Positions 23,202 through 43,655 of a DNA stretch of 64,000 nt are shown in pieces. The notes beneath the pieces were generated by a model. The model ran no database searches and was not told where the DNA came from. It saw only the letters and a list, made by a program, of their open reading frames with translations. Numbering within the stretch: position 1 is the first letter of the stretch; each line of letters opens with the position of its first letter. A program made the position numbers and the translations under genes. The DNA is from Hirudo medicinalis (Eukaryota > Annelida > Clitellata > Hirudinida > Hirudinidae): the NCBI GenBank assembly GCA_011800805.1, contig MPNW01000077.1, positions 6,911-70,910 of the forward strand, in the 5' to 3' direction.

Positions 23202-25634
23202 TTAAATGTGAACTAACTTCTTCTTAAGGGAGGTCTTGTCAAAGCCAAAGGGAATCTTTATTCTTTCTGTTCGATCACGAACAATCTTCTTCACTCCCAG
23301 AGTCGGTGCCGATGTTCTTTGGTATCCCTTGGGCGAGAAGAACTTCTTAGCAGCAGCTTTGCTATTCCTGTGATGAGTTCCCACAAGTTTTGAGACCCCA
23401 CTTGGTGTTTCTGCCAGAGCAAAACTGGTTGCTACATGTCCTAAATGAAGGTTTTTCACATGGAAGATGTGCTTGAGGGAGGCAGGGTAAGTGGTATAAG
23501 CCCTAATGAATGACTGATAGGCTTTTCTAGCTAATGTCCTCATATTCTTGTTTTGTGACAAGTTCTCTTCAAACTGGGCTTGCAAGAAAGCAGCTGCATC
23601 CTGCAGTGTGCTTGGAGCATGACCCTTGTGCACCAGGTTGAGCTTCCCCATTTGAGTTTGAATGAGAAGATTCTTCAAGATATTGTCCATTGGAATTTCA
23701 TTCATTGCTATCTTATGTTCTGTCATGACTTTGACATATTCTACCTCAGACGGTGCAAGAAATAGCAGGGCATTGCCTTTTGTACCAATCCTAGCAGTTC
23801 TGCCTGCTCTGTGAATGTAATCTGTGGGTGAGCCAGGAGTGTTGTACTGCACAATCCATTCTATGTGGGGCAGATCAAGGCCTCTTGAAGCCACATCTGT
23901 GCAGAGAAGAACTCCAGACTTAGCTGCCTTGAATTCCTTAAAAATCTTCATGCGATCTTTCTGTTCCATATCTCCATAAAGCTTGAAAAGCTCAAACTCC
24001 CTGACAGCTTCATCATTGTCTCCTGGTGAAAAGAAGGTTGATTGGAAGAGGCTGTGGTGAAACTCCACAGCACCCTGTGTAGAAAGAAACACAATCACCT
24101 TGCATGGGTTTGTGTTGAGTTGACACTTCCAGAGAAGGAACGAGGCCAAAGTGACCAATCGCAGTTTGCTGGGAACGACGACAAAGTGATGTCGGAGACT
24201 GGAGGGAGTGGCAAACTCTTCGACAGCTTCCACTCCGTCATCAAAAATCTTATTTGCCTGGGCCATATCAACCCTGACTGGTTCCTCCAAACTCATCCCT
24301 GCCAACTTCTCAACTCCAGGGCTAAGAGTCGCAGAGAGGAGAATGGTCTGAAACTTCTTGCATTTATTGTTCATCACCAAAATGATTCTAGATATGTCTC
24401 TCTCAAAACCCATGTCAAGCATCCTGTCGGCTTCATCAATGACGAGGTATCTGATTTTGCTCAGTTCAAGAGAACAAGTGTGATCAAGATGATCGACCAA
24501 TCTTCCTGGGGTCGAGACAATGATATTCATGCCCTTCCTTATCCTGGCTTTCTCTGATTTCCTCTTCTCTCCACCCATCAGTTGTCCAGGAACCACCCAC
24601 AAGAATGGATTGACCAACTTTATGAGGACTTCGTAGCTTTGTGCAACCAGTTCCCTTGTGGGTACGACCACAATGCAATAGGGACCGTCAGTCCTTTGAA
24701 TCTTTGGCTCCATAGATTGGAGCTCTTGAACTATAGGTATTGCATAGGACATCGTCTTCCCTGAGCCTGTCTGTGATTTGACAAGAATATCTTTACCTTG
24801 CATGATGATGGGGATGGCCTTTTTTTGGACGGCAGTCAATTTTGTTATGTCCATCTTTTCAAGATTTGAAACCATAAAAGGGTGAAGATTAAGAGATGCA
24901 AATGAAGTCTTTGAGAAAACATTCTCAGAAAGTGGGGTCACATCATCACAGTCAACCTTGGGTATTTTTGGATTGTTGGCAAACAACGCTGATGGTTTGA
25001 ATTTTTTAGATGGGGGCTGAGGAGCGTCATCATCCTTCTTAAATATTTCATCTTTCCCAAAGGAGACCCTTTTCCGTTTGTTCAACTCTTTTGTTGGTTT
25101 CTTTGCAGCCTTGAGAATGGGCTTAACATCACTTTTTTTGGAATCACTGTCTGTCTTAAACGATTTTATTGAAGTTGCAGATTTTGATAATTTCGCTTTA
25201 TTATTTAATATCTGATTTGTATTATGTTTAGCTGTCAAATCATTCTCTGAAGAATTTCCTCCTATTTCTGCTTTTTGTGTTGATCCAGTCTTCTTTTTAA
25301 CTGAAATAGACTTCAATGGCCTTGCAGCATTTGCTATTATTAAACCAGAAGTTGTGCTTTTTTTAACAAGTCCCGGGTTAGTTTTCCGAACGATTCCTTT
25401 TGATTTTTTCAAGGCAACACCCTGCGGCCTTTTATGCTGAGATATGATGCTGTCAAGAACATCCTGCAATCGATTTACATCATTAGAAATAAAAATACAA
25501 AAAACTGGTGCGGTACCCCAAAAATAGGGTAAGGCTAAAGAATAGAAATTTAAGAGACAAACCGATGAATTGTTTGCATTTTTACCAAAGCCAGAAGTAA
25601 CAATGTTTAACTGAATATTAAATTCGTCGCCCAT
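23202..25634 (-). CDS. DDX31: DEAD-box RNA helicase DDX31 (Dbp7-type)
   Basis: Exon 1 is 25563-25634 and exon 2 is 23202-25463. Removing the 99-bp intron gives 777 aa. DDX31/Dbp7 is a nucleolar ATP-dependent helicase needed for 60S ribosomal subunit assembly. Seen: a Lys/Ser-rich N-terminus with KRKR-type nuclear signals, a Q motif (LTAVQKKAIP), motif I QTGSGKT (about residue 258), PTREL, TPGRL, motif II DEAD (about 368), SAT (about 401), the family-specific MGGEKRKSEKARIRKG, motif V-type TDVASRGLDLP, motif VI HRAGRTAR (about 579), and the DDX31 C-terminal hallmark SFIRAYTTYP-LKHIFHVK-LHLGHVA. The intron is a multiple of three without stops, so it also reads through as an 810-codon frame. Its removal is preferred because it has good splice sites and encodes a hydrophobic stretch unlike the family. 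The gene diverges from DPCD. Confidence 0.95.
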   Translation of the reverse strand: MGDEFNIQLNIVTSGFGKNANNSSVCLLNFYSLALPYFWGTAPVFCIFISNDVNRLQDVLDSIISQHKRPQGVALKKSKGIVRKTNPGLVKKSTTSGLIIANAARPLKSISVKKKTGSTQKAEIGGNSSENDLTAKHNTNQILNNKAKLSKSATSIKSFKTDSDSKKSDVKPILKAAKKPTKELNKRKRVSFGKDEIFKKDDDAPQPPSKKFKPSALFANNPKIPKVDCDDVTPLSENVFSKTSFASLNLHPFMVSNLEKMDITKLTAVQKKAIPIIMQGKDILVKSQTGSGKTMSYAIPIVQELQSMEPKIQRTDGPYCIVVVPTRELVAQSYEVLIKLVNPFLWVVPGQLMGGEKRKSEKARIRKGMNIIVSTPGRLVDHLDHTCSLELSKIRYLVIDEADRMLDMGFERDISRIILVMNNKCKKFQTILLSATLSPGVEKLAGMSLEEPVRVDMAQANKIFDDGVEAVEEFATPSSLRHHFVVVPSKLRLVTLASFLLWKCQLNTNPCKVIVFLSTQGAVEFHHSLFQSTFFSPGDNDEAVREFELFKLYGDMEQKDRMKIFKEFKAAKSGVLLCTDVASRGLDLPHIEWIVQYNTPGSPTDYIHRAGRTARIGTKGNALLFLAPSEVEYVKVMTEHKIAMNEIPMDNILKNLLIQTQMGKLNLVHKGHAPSTLQDAAAFLQAQFEENLSQNKNMRTLARKAYQSFIRAYTTYPASLKHIFHVKNLHLGHVATSFALAETPSGVSKLVGTHHRNSKAAAKKFFSPKGYQRTSAPTLGVKKIVRDRTERIKIPFGFDKTSLKKKLVHI

Positions 25635-25896
25635 TTGCAGGATGAAATTAAATATCTCAGAAAGTAAATGTATCGATAAACAAAAACAATTCCACGAGGA
25701 ATGTTAACGATAATACAGCATTCATAAACTGAAGTAAAACAAAAAAATGATAAAAAATGTAAAACATTTTAACAATAGTTAAATTAACATTTATAATTAG
25801 GCAATTTATTTAATTTTATCTTGTTTTACATAGATATTAATAATTTGCAGTTGTCAAGGAACGTTTCTTGTATTAAGAAAGTATGTTTTCAAAGAG
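25635..25896. promoter_or_regulatory. Putative bidirectional promoter of DDX31 and DPCD
   Basis: Only 262 bp separate the start codons of two divergently transcribed conserved genes, so both core promoters and 5' UTRs must lie here. The sequence is AT-rich and has no obvious TATA box in a convincing position for either gene. This is inferred from gene arrangement. Confidence 0.6.
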
Positions 25897-27456
<1,560 letters not shown>

Positions 27457-28165
27457 TTGGCTGCACTCGATTAATTAATTAGATGTTTATTGTTATAATC
27501 TTATTCCTTTGTTCAATGAGTGTGATTTGGTCAGCAATAAAATAATTACACGGGATGCAGCATCATACACTCAGATTCCCGCTTCAAAATTTATGGAACG
27601 TCATTTCATTACGTTAATGAGGTCAGGAAGTCTAAAACTCATTAAAGTTGACAATTTAAATTAGTGGCGAGGTAAACAATTGTGAGGACCAAATAATTTA
27701 TGTTTCAATCCGCCTGATCCTTATCGCACAAGCGCTTGAAAGCAAGCACTTTGAAGTCCTGGTTGAATAATAAGTCATAAGTACTAGTAGAACCAAATCA
27801 CAGGTTTCAAATTCCGACCTGCAAGCTTTTGCCATTTTAAAAGAATCGACAAGTGCTTAAAATTAGGAGTCTAATTAATTTTACACTTTTTTTTTTTATT
27901 TGAATTTCGCCAAATTTTTAAACACGCTTGTTGAGGTTTACAATGAATGCGATTTAACATGGAGTTTGAACAACTGATACTTTTCCTCATAAATTTATTT
28001 CGAGATGACATTTTCAAATGTAATTTTTTTGTTTAATTTATTAGTTTTTTTTGTAACAATATCACATCATTTAAAAATGAAAAAAATCTTGACACATCGC
28101 TGGCTTTCACCTATGCGAGTGCCTGTGAGAAATACAGGTAACGAAACTCAATCATGGAATGAACG
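27457..28165. other. Intergenic, no gene seen
   Basis: This covers the 3' flank of DPCD (GCAATAAAATAATT near 27533 is a plausible poly(A) signal) and the 5' flank of the CASPR gene. AT-rich, with no repeat or open frame worth naming. Confidence 0.6.
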
Positions 28166-37150
<8,985 letters not shown>

Positions 37151-37661
37151 CTTTTTTAAATCTTTTATTTCGAATATGTGAATGTTTGAGTTTGAAGAAA
37201 TTATGATTTAAAATATTATGAGTGGTAAGTTCTCTAGAGCTCCCGAAAGAATGTTTCCCCATTTTTCTTAATTTATTAAGCGAGTTTTAAATGTAAATAA
37301 CAACCTGACTTGACAGCTAATAAATGAATATGCCGTCCATAATAATTTTAGCAATTGTTTTGCAGTTCATTGTGAGTATTGATAATCACAAGCCTAGAAA
37401 CTGCTCAAAAACATTATGCCAAATATGATGATTGCCAAATATTTTGGCTGGGAAATCTTTTGAATTGATCTTATTGTTGACTTGAAGGAAATGACACGAG
37501 AGAAAAACATAACATAATAGAATACAATACAAAATAAAAAATAGAAAAAAAACTTTGTTGCATGTAACGGTGTTGCATACAAACGAAAGTAATTCCGTTA
37601 ATAAATTCAGTAGCGCTGCTAGTAGTAGCAGATGAAAGATAAACAAACTCGTCGACATCTT
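37151..37661. other. Intergenic between two converging genes
   Basis: Three-prime flanks of CASPR (+) and the DEG/ENaC channel (-). AT-rich, with AATAAA-like signals on both strands (AATAAATG near 37319). No gene or repeat is supported. Confidence 0.6.
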
Positions 37662-40600
37662 TCAACGTCTTCTAAGCCGACAACAACCGAGCGAAATTTG
37701 TCCAGCAATCAGTACAACAACAAAGTCAATGAACTCAAACAAAGTGAGGACGCTGGCCCCAAGTAGCAGCCCCAGGAGTCCCCCAATTTCGCTGAGGAGG
37801 GTCAACATTTGGAAGCTGACCTGCTGCTGGATGTGCTCGTAACTCAACTCCTTGTAAAATATCTCCACCTTTATGAAGTTTTCCCTGCAAAGATGGTACT
37901 ATCATTACAACTTTTCTGATAATCACTTCGTAATGGAATAAGCTAGTAAGCAATTCATGTAATCGTCGCAACATCAATTTAAAAAGCACCTGACGAAGTC
38001 CTCGTCCAACTTCCCAAGCTCCGAATAAGCTCTGAGATCGGCCTTCAACTCCAAATGGATGGAGTCGAAAGACTGGATGACATTAATCAGACGACCTTGA
38101 ACTTGTCTCATGACCTTGACATACTTCCCGTAGAAGACGTCGATGATGCCGATGATGGCTGAACGTTTTTCTGATTTCAAGACAGACAACCAATGATTGA
38201 CTTCATTGTACTCATCATCCGATGACACGTTTCTGGCAACATGGATGAGTTGTAACTGTTCTATGATATAATCACTGAGAGGTGGCAGAGCCAATTGGAA
38301 GGCGTAAGAATAAGCTTTGGCCACATTGCTATGTACGTCTGATATCTTGATTAGCAGCTGTTGGACATCTGACAAATAGGACTGCAACTGGAGTTGCTTG
38401 ACTGTCTCGGAGGTCATGACTTCTTCTGAGTGGAAGAGCTGGCAGAGATCCTTTTTAGTAGTGTTGCCATCTGACAGGAAAAAATCCTTAAGAGCATCTG
38501 AGGTGAGAGCGAAAGAATCATTCAAGATTTTTTTCACTTCTCCTGCTTGTCGGAGAAGAGAGTTTTCCAGGGATATCTGTCCTAAGAACGCCTGGTTGGC
38601 GTTGTTCATGTAGTTGAGGAAAGAGTTATAATCCTTGTTGAACCATATCGGTTTCATAAAAAATTGGCACGCGTCGAATCTTGATTGTACCACAGCATTA
38701 TCCGGCACTTTGTTGAGATTGTAGAAGCTCTCAAAATTTCTTGATATTTCGAGTTTTATTTTCCAACTGTTTGTTGTTAAGTACCTGCGGATTTGAATGT
38801 TCACTAGGTCTTCCAATTGAGGCAACCAGAAGGAGACTGTATCGTTGATGATTTTCAGGCATTCCAGATAGGTATCGTTGGAATGGTATTCGAAATCCGT
38901 GCCATGGAAGAGGTGGCAAAGAGTTTCCTCGTATTTTTCCTTCATCTCCCCAAGAACCAACAAAGATTCATTGGCAATGGACTCCCATTTTACGAGGATG
39001 TTTTTCCTGAAGAAAAGATACGTTCTGATAGACTCGTCTTCATCATCGCAGTCTTCAGGCAAAATTGGGGACCCGCCAGAGACTCTCTCGGCCTCGGCGC
39101 ATGATTCCAATATAGCAAGAAGTCCACTGAAAGTACCCTGGATGTCCAGGAAGGCGTTTATGCCTCTATATTCGTCCCAAACCATGGTCTGCCAGATGCT
39201 TACATCAGGTTGAAGTTTTGAGGCTAATGGCACTTTATCGTGAAAGCTCTTATTGGTCAGCACGAAGTCATTCGAGAGGGCACTATAGTTTTTCAGGTAT
39301 TCTGTCAACACCTGCTGATCGGTTTTTAAGTTGTCATCTCCGTGCTTGACAATCAAATGACTCTGAGTGACATTTTCCTGCAACTGATGAAAATTGTAAA
39401 AATATCTCTCCATCAGATGCTTGTTCCTCTCCATACTTGCTTGGTCGACCTTCTCAAATGTAGCCCTTGCCCTTTCGTAGCTGGATCGAAGTGGCAGCAC
39501 GGATTAAATATGGTAAATGATTTAGGATAATGCTACTATAATTACATGCCAACCATTTGGTTTTAATGAAACAATGTTAGACGTCGTCAAACCAACGACA
39601 ACGACATTGGAACTGCTCTTCTCACCTGTGAAGGACATGGTGGTAATCCACGTCCAGATCCACAAAGTCGACCCCAGACATGCGGGCATAAGAGAGCAGA
39701 GGGTCGTAAGTCTTCATCTTACAAGGATTCGGACATTCGCAAAGAGACTGCACGTTCCTATTCGATAGATCTTCAGGGATATTAACATAAATTAGCACAA
39801 ATTATTAAATTTGTTCCATGATAGTGAGATGATGACGAGGAATTATGAGAAGTCTTACCGCTGTTTTCCCTCACGCATAGGAAGGATTCCTTGAGAGAAC
39901 AAAGTTCTGCAGCAAAAAAATACAAAGATATTTTAATATTATAATACTGAGAATACTCAGTCATGACAGGACAATTTTCAGTTATTATAATTATTATTGT
40001 AGTACTTAAATTATATTATTAATTATTATTATTTCAAATTATTATTTATTACATTGAGCGCAAAGACTTCAACATCACAACATGACCAACGGTCTTTATA
40101 TTTCGATGGGGGTTTCATGTGTGGATCCCTGCAGCCACACCTCTCAACCACTTCATTTGACGTGCAGACGGCCAAACATTGTGATCTTGCAACTTCTCCA
40201 GAATGGCAAGTCCCATAGGGGGCCTGGAGATTTTCCAGGCACTGCCTCTTCACCCCGACCAAGACGTGCATGCCCGGAGAAACTGCAAAACCGAGGTCTC
40301 TCACCTGGGGGAACTCACGTGGGTCATGGAGAAGGATCTGTTTGTTGATGGTCGACGATGTTTTAAAGGAAAAGAAGTTATAATCATCTAGCTATAATAG
40401 TATCGTAAATATTGGGCAAGTGATAATCACAGTAATTATGGCTATTGTTATTAAAGTGGATATGCTTACTTTAATACCGGTCTCTTGGTCGGGACCAGCC
40501 ATGTACTCGTACTGCTCAACATTTAAGATGACTCCAAGAGCTGAACGAGAACCTGCGACATATATCGTCAGCATAATTTATTTACAAATTTGATGTGATA

Positions 40601-42485
40601 GACGATGTCCACATACCTGTATATAAATATTCAAATGAGCGTCTTAAGTAGTTAAACGGTGTACGATTTGCATATTAATAAGTCTTCTGAATGCAATTAC
40701 CTCGCAGCGTTAAACAACCCAAGTTGAATTCACCAACCTGCTTTTACAACTCGCAGTCTGTCATCGACGTCTCCGTTGAAAGTGTAGCAGAGACCAAAGT
40801 CGGTCATCCTCTGGGTGAAGTTTGCACTTCCGTTACACGGATGACCCTGCCAGGTGCATCTGGAAGTGATTAATAAAATTAAATAATGCAAAAATTTCGT
40901 ATAATTTTAGGCAACATAACATTTTTGAATATATTTAGAAGCAATGAAAATATAAATCTACGTATGATTGAATGTCATTTGTTGCTGTAACTTTTAACCA
41001 CGATCACCTCCATTCGGTTAATAATGTTAAACACATTCAATCATTCAACTGACCTGACAATGAAATCGTTCTGTTGATGTGACGTGTTGAGAATAAATTC
41101 TGTCATGTTCATGTCGAAGTCATCTCCTGCTATGTCATCAAAATAAAGCTCGAAACCGGGTCGATAGGCTTGGCTGATGAAGTCATACATATTCATGTCG
41201 ACCACTGCGGTCAATCTGGTAATAATGAATAGAAAAGTAAGCCTTGATTAATCCATAGCTTGCATTTTTGATAGCAAGTTTGAAGATGAGGATTTGACGT
41301 CGACGTCACCGAAGTCACCCTCACCTGTGCTTGTTATAATTGCAGATGGTGACAGCTGGAAATTCTATATTCCTCGTATAAACGACCTTCAGATTGACAT
41401 TGGATGGGTACTGGAGGTAAGTCACGAGTCTGTCCATGGCCTGGTAGACGAAGATCCCGACGCATGAGACGATGCAAACCAGCCAAATGATCCTACGCGA
41501 TCATCATAACAGGGATTACAAAGATATTTTTGAACAAGAGTAAGTAATGCAAATAAATAAATTATAAGGAAAAATGGTTTCTATGAGGGTTGAGCACTAT
41601 GAAACATTCAAATTTCATCATCACACCTCCTCAGTCTCACAGGACCGTCATCAAAAGCGTATTTTATTCCATGGAGAGTCGTCCTAGATATGAAGTTTTT
41701 CCATCTTTCCACGATGCAGGATGATTCATTTTCAAGTTTCTGTTCGTTTGAAGGAGTGGCACTTTCGGATAACCCTTCATCGCGTGGTTGGTCTTGGACT
41801 GAAAGGAAAATGGTATCTTCAGTTATTGAACTCAAGCGAACGTTTATCACATCTCTGATGGTGCAATTACTCCAGAATTCGATATTAAATGTTGACCCTT
41901 GAATAACCTTAACCCTAATCCTGGATATATTGACGATGAGATGATAAACTATTATCCGATGACTCACCGTATTTACCATCGTAGGATTCTTCGTGTTCGC
42001 CCAGATAATCTTTCGCCAAAAAGTTTGAAATTGCAAATGGGTATTGCCTAGGTTTCGTGGAGGGGGTATCATGCCGGACGAAATGCTTTACCTCAAAACC
42101 CTTTACACCGTCCTTCATGTCAAAAAGATCAAACTGATCTTGATTAAAAGAGCTTGTGGGTACGTGACTCGGTTCACCAGAACGTTTTGGAGTCAGATGG
42201 TGCGACTTGTGCTGTCGTTCGAAATATTCATATTTGAACATGTCACAATCTATGAGTATTCCACTGTCCCTGTGACTAGGAACATAGCAAAACCCATCGT
42301 CTGACGAAGTTCGAAACGTCTTGAAACTTTTGAAACTGCTTGCATTAGATTTGGTCCTGCTGAGACATCTGCTACCATTTGAGGCAATCCCTACGAAGTA
42401 AGTAAAATATAAATAATGTACGAGAGAGGTCAGCCTGATTTGCATTACCCCGATCGTGGTCGCTAATATCTTCGTAGTCATCCAT
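37662..42485 (-). CDS. DEG/ENaC/ASIC-family sodium channel with a giant extracellular insertion
   Basis: Twelve exons in continuous phase encode 1,106 aa: 42449-42485, 41968-42390, 41627-41798, 41325-41492, 41054-41215, 40738-40859, 40470-40552, 40091-40337, 39859-39906, 39626-39770, 37990-39480, 37662-37884. Family members are usually 500-700 aa, trimeric, amiloride-sensitive sodium channels gated by protons, peptides or force. Seen: a ~205-aa cytosolic N-terminus with the gating motif His196-Gly197, TM1 (about 212-229), PAVTICNYN after it, the finger and palm region with FGLCYTFNG, GFAVSPGMHV, the Cys-rich ERCGCRDPHM and CECPNPCK, then a single 1,491-nt exon (residues about 536-1032), then the pre-TM2 block FIKVEIFYKELSYE and TM2 with the GAS filter at 1075-1077. 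The exon insert has nine N-glycosylation sequons, consistent with an extracellular location. The donor at 40090 (GTTGGT) is the least certain junction. Confidence 0.92.
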
Positions 42486-43655
42486 TGTATGGGCTATGCT
42501 TAAACCCAGCAATTATATTGGCACCTAACCAAAAAAGGAGCCTCTCTTTCCTGAGATACCTATTTTTATAACGATATCATACCCAGCACCACGTCGCCAT
42601 TTCATTTCACGAGAGCCATTCATTAGTACATGAGTATCCTCCAGCCTTATTTATGGATGGAATTTCCACAAATGCACACGCAATCCGGCAGATGTAAACA
42701 TCTCATAAACTCATATCTGACTAAAACGTTCTCATCCTTGGGATATTGAAAATGCTAACTCATAACTCATTCTCCCGCTCAGGCCTTTGAAGCTTAGCAG
42801 ACTTCCACCACCCCGCCTCTAATCATTATTGTGACGCTTTTTAGTACTAAAACGGTCACCAAATCTACGTGCTTAATATGCGTTGTTAAATATCCAAGGA
42901 CGAGATTAAATATTTTCCACGGTTCCCAGGAGATTTTGGCAACGGCGCCGAAGAACTACCCCGAAGCACACCGGACTCCACAAGTACCGTGAGAAGAGAC
43001 AGATGCCAGACCAACATTCGAGAGGGCGGGGAGGGGGTTTCATGTGGACATCAGAGCAGATTAGAGATTAGCTTCGATTCGAGTCGGACAAATGAATGTA
43101 AGATAACATGAAATAAAGAACGAGTTGCAATCAACTTTTAGTAAGCAACATGTTTAACTATAATAATATTATTATTATCACTATTATTATTATTAGTAGT
43201 AGTATTAATTATACATTAATGATTAGAAGAAACTAGAAGATTTAATGAGACGCTGGAGCAAAGTTAATACCACTCAGGAGTATCACTTCATTATTCTTCC
43301 TTCTATTTCTTGTGAACCACCAGCTACAAACAAGCAGTAAATGGTTTGTCATTCAAAGGAATTTGAACTAAAAAAAAATGAACATTTAAGGTGCAATTGA
43401 AGATTGCTTTATGAACTGCAGAATTATCATTAATCCAAGAATTAATAGACAATAAGAAATGCTAAGTAAGTCTAACATATCATTAACATAAGGCATTAAG
43501 TGCATTCCTATGTGAAATGACTCAACACATTTTTAAATTGAATTCATATGAAATCCATGGCCTCAGAACATCATCGTTAGTGATGAAACAAGTAATTAAT
43601 ATTAATAATCAAGTAATTAATGTTAATATTTTTAATGTTAATAATCCGATCAACG
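42486..43655. other. Intergenic, no gene seen
   Basis: This holds the 5' flank of the DEG/ENaC gene and the 3' flank of the SH2 gene. A GC-richer patch at 42940-43040 with a G-run (GGGCGGGGAGGGGG) may be promoter-related. (ATT)n tracts lie near 43160. No open frame of interest. Confidence 0.55.

Noticed and set aside
24042..24557. 171-codon plus-strand frame opposite DDX31
   Set aside because: It is an antisense shadow of the strongly conserved helicase core.
23202..25634. Single 810-codon frame as the DDX31 protein
   Set aside because: Residues 25-57 of that frame are a hydrophobic stretch flanked by a GTTTGT donor and a GATTGCAG acceptor. It is best read as a 99-bp intron.
40271..40306. 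Donor-like CAG|GTGAGA inside the DEG/ENaC exon at 40091-40337
   Set aside because: Reading through gives the conserved LGFAVSPGMHV block. Splicing here would destroy it.
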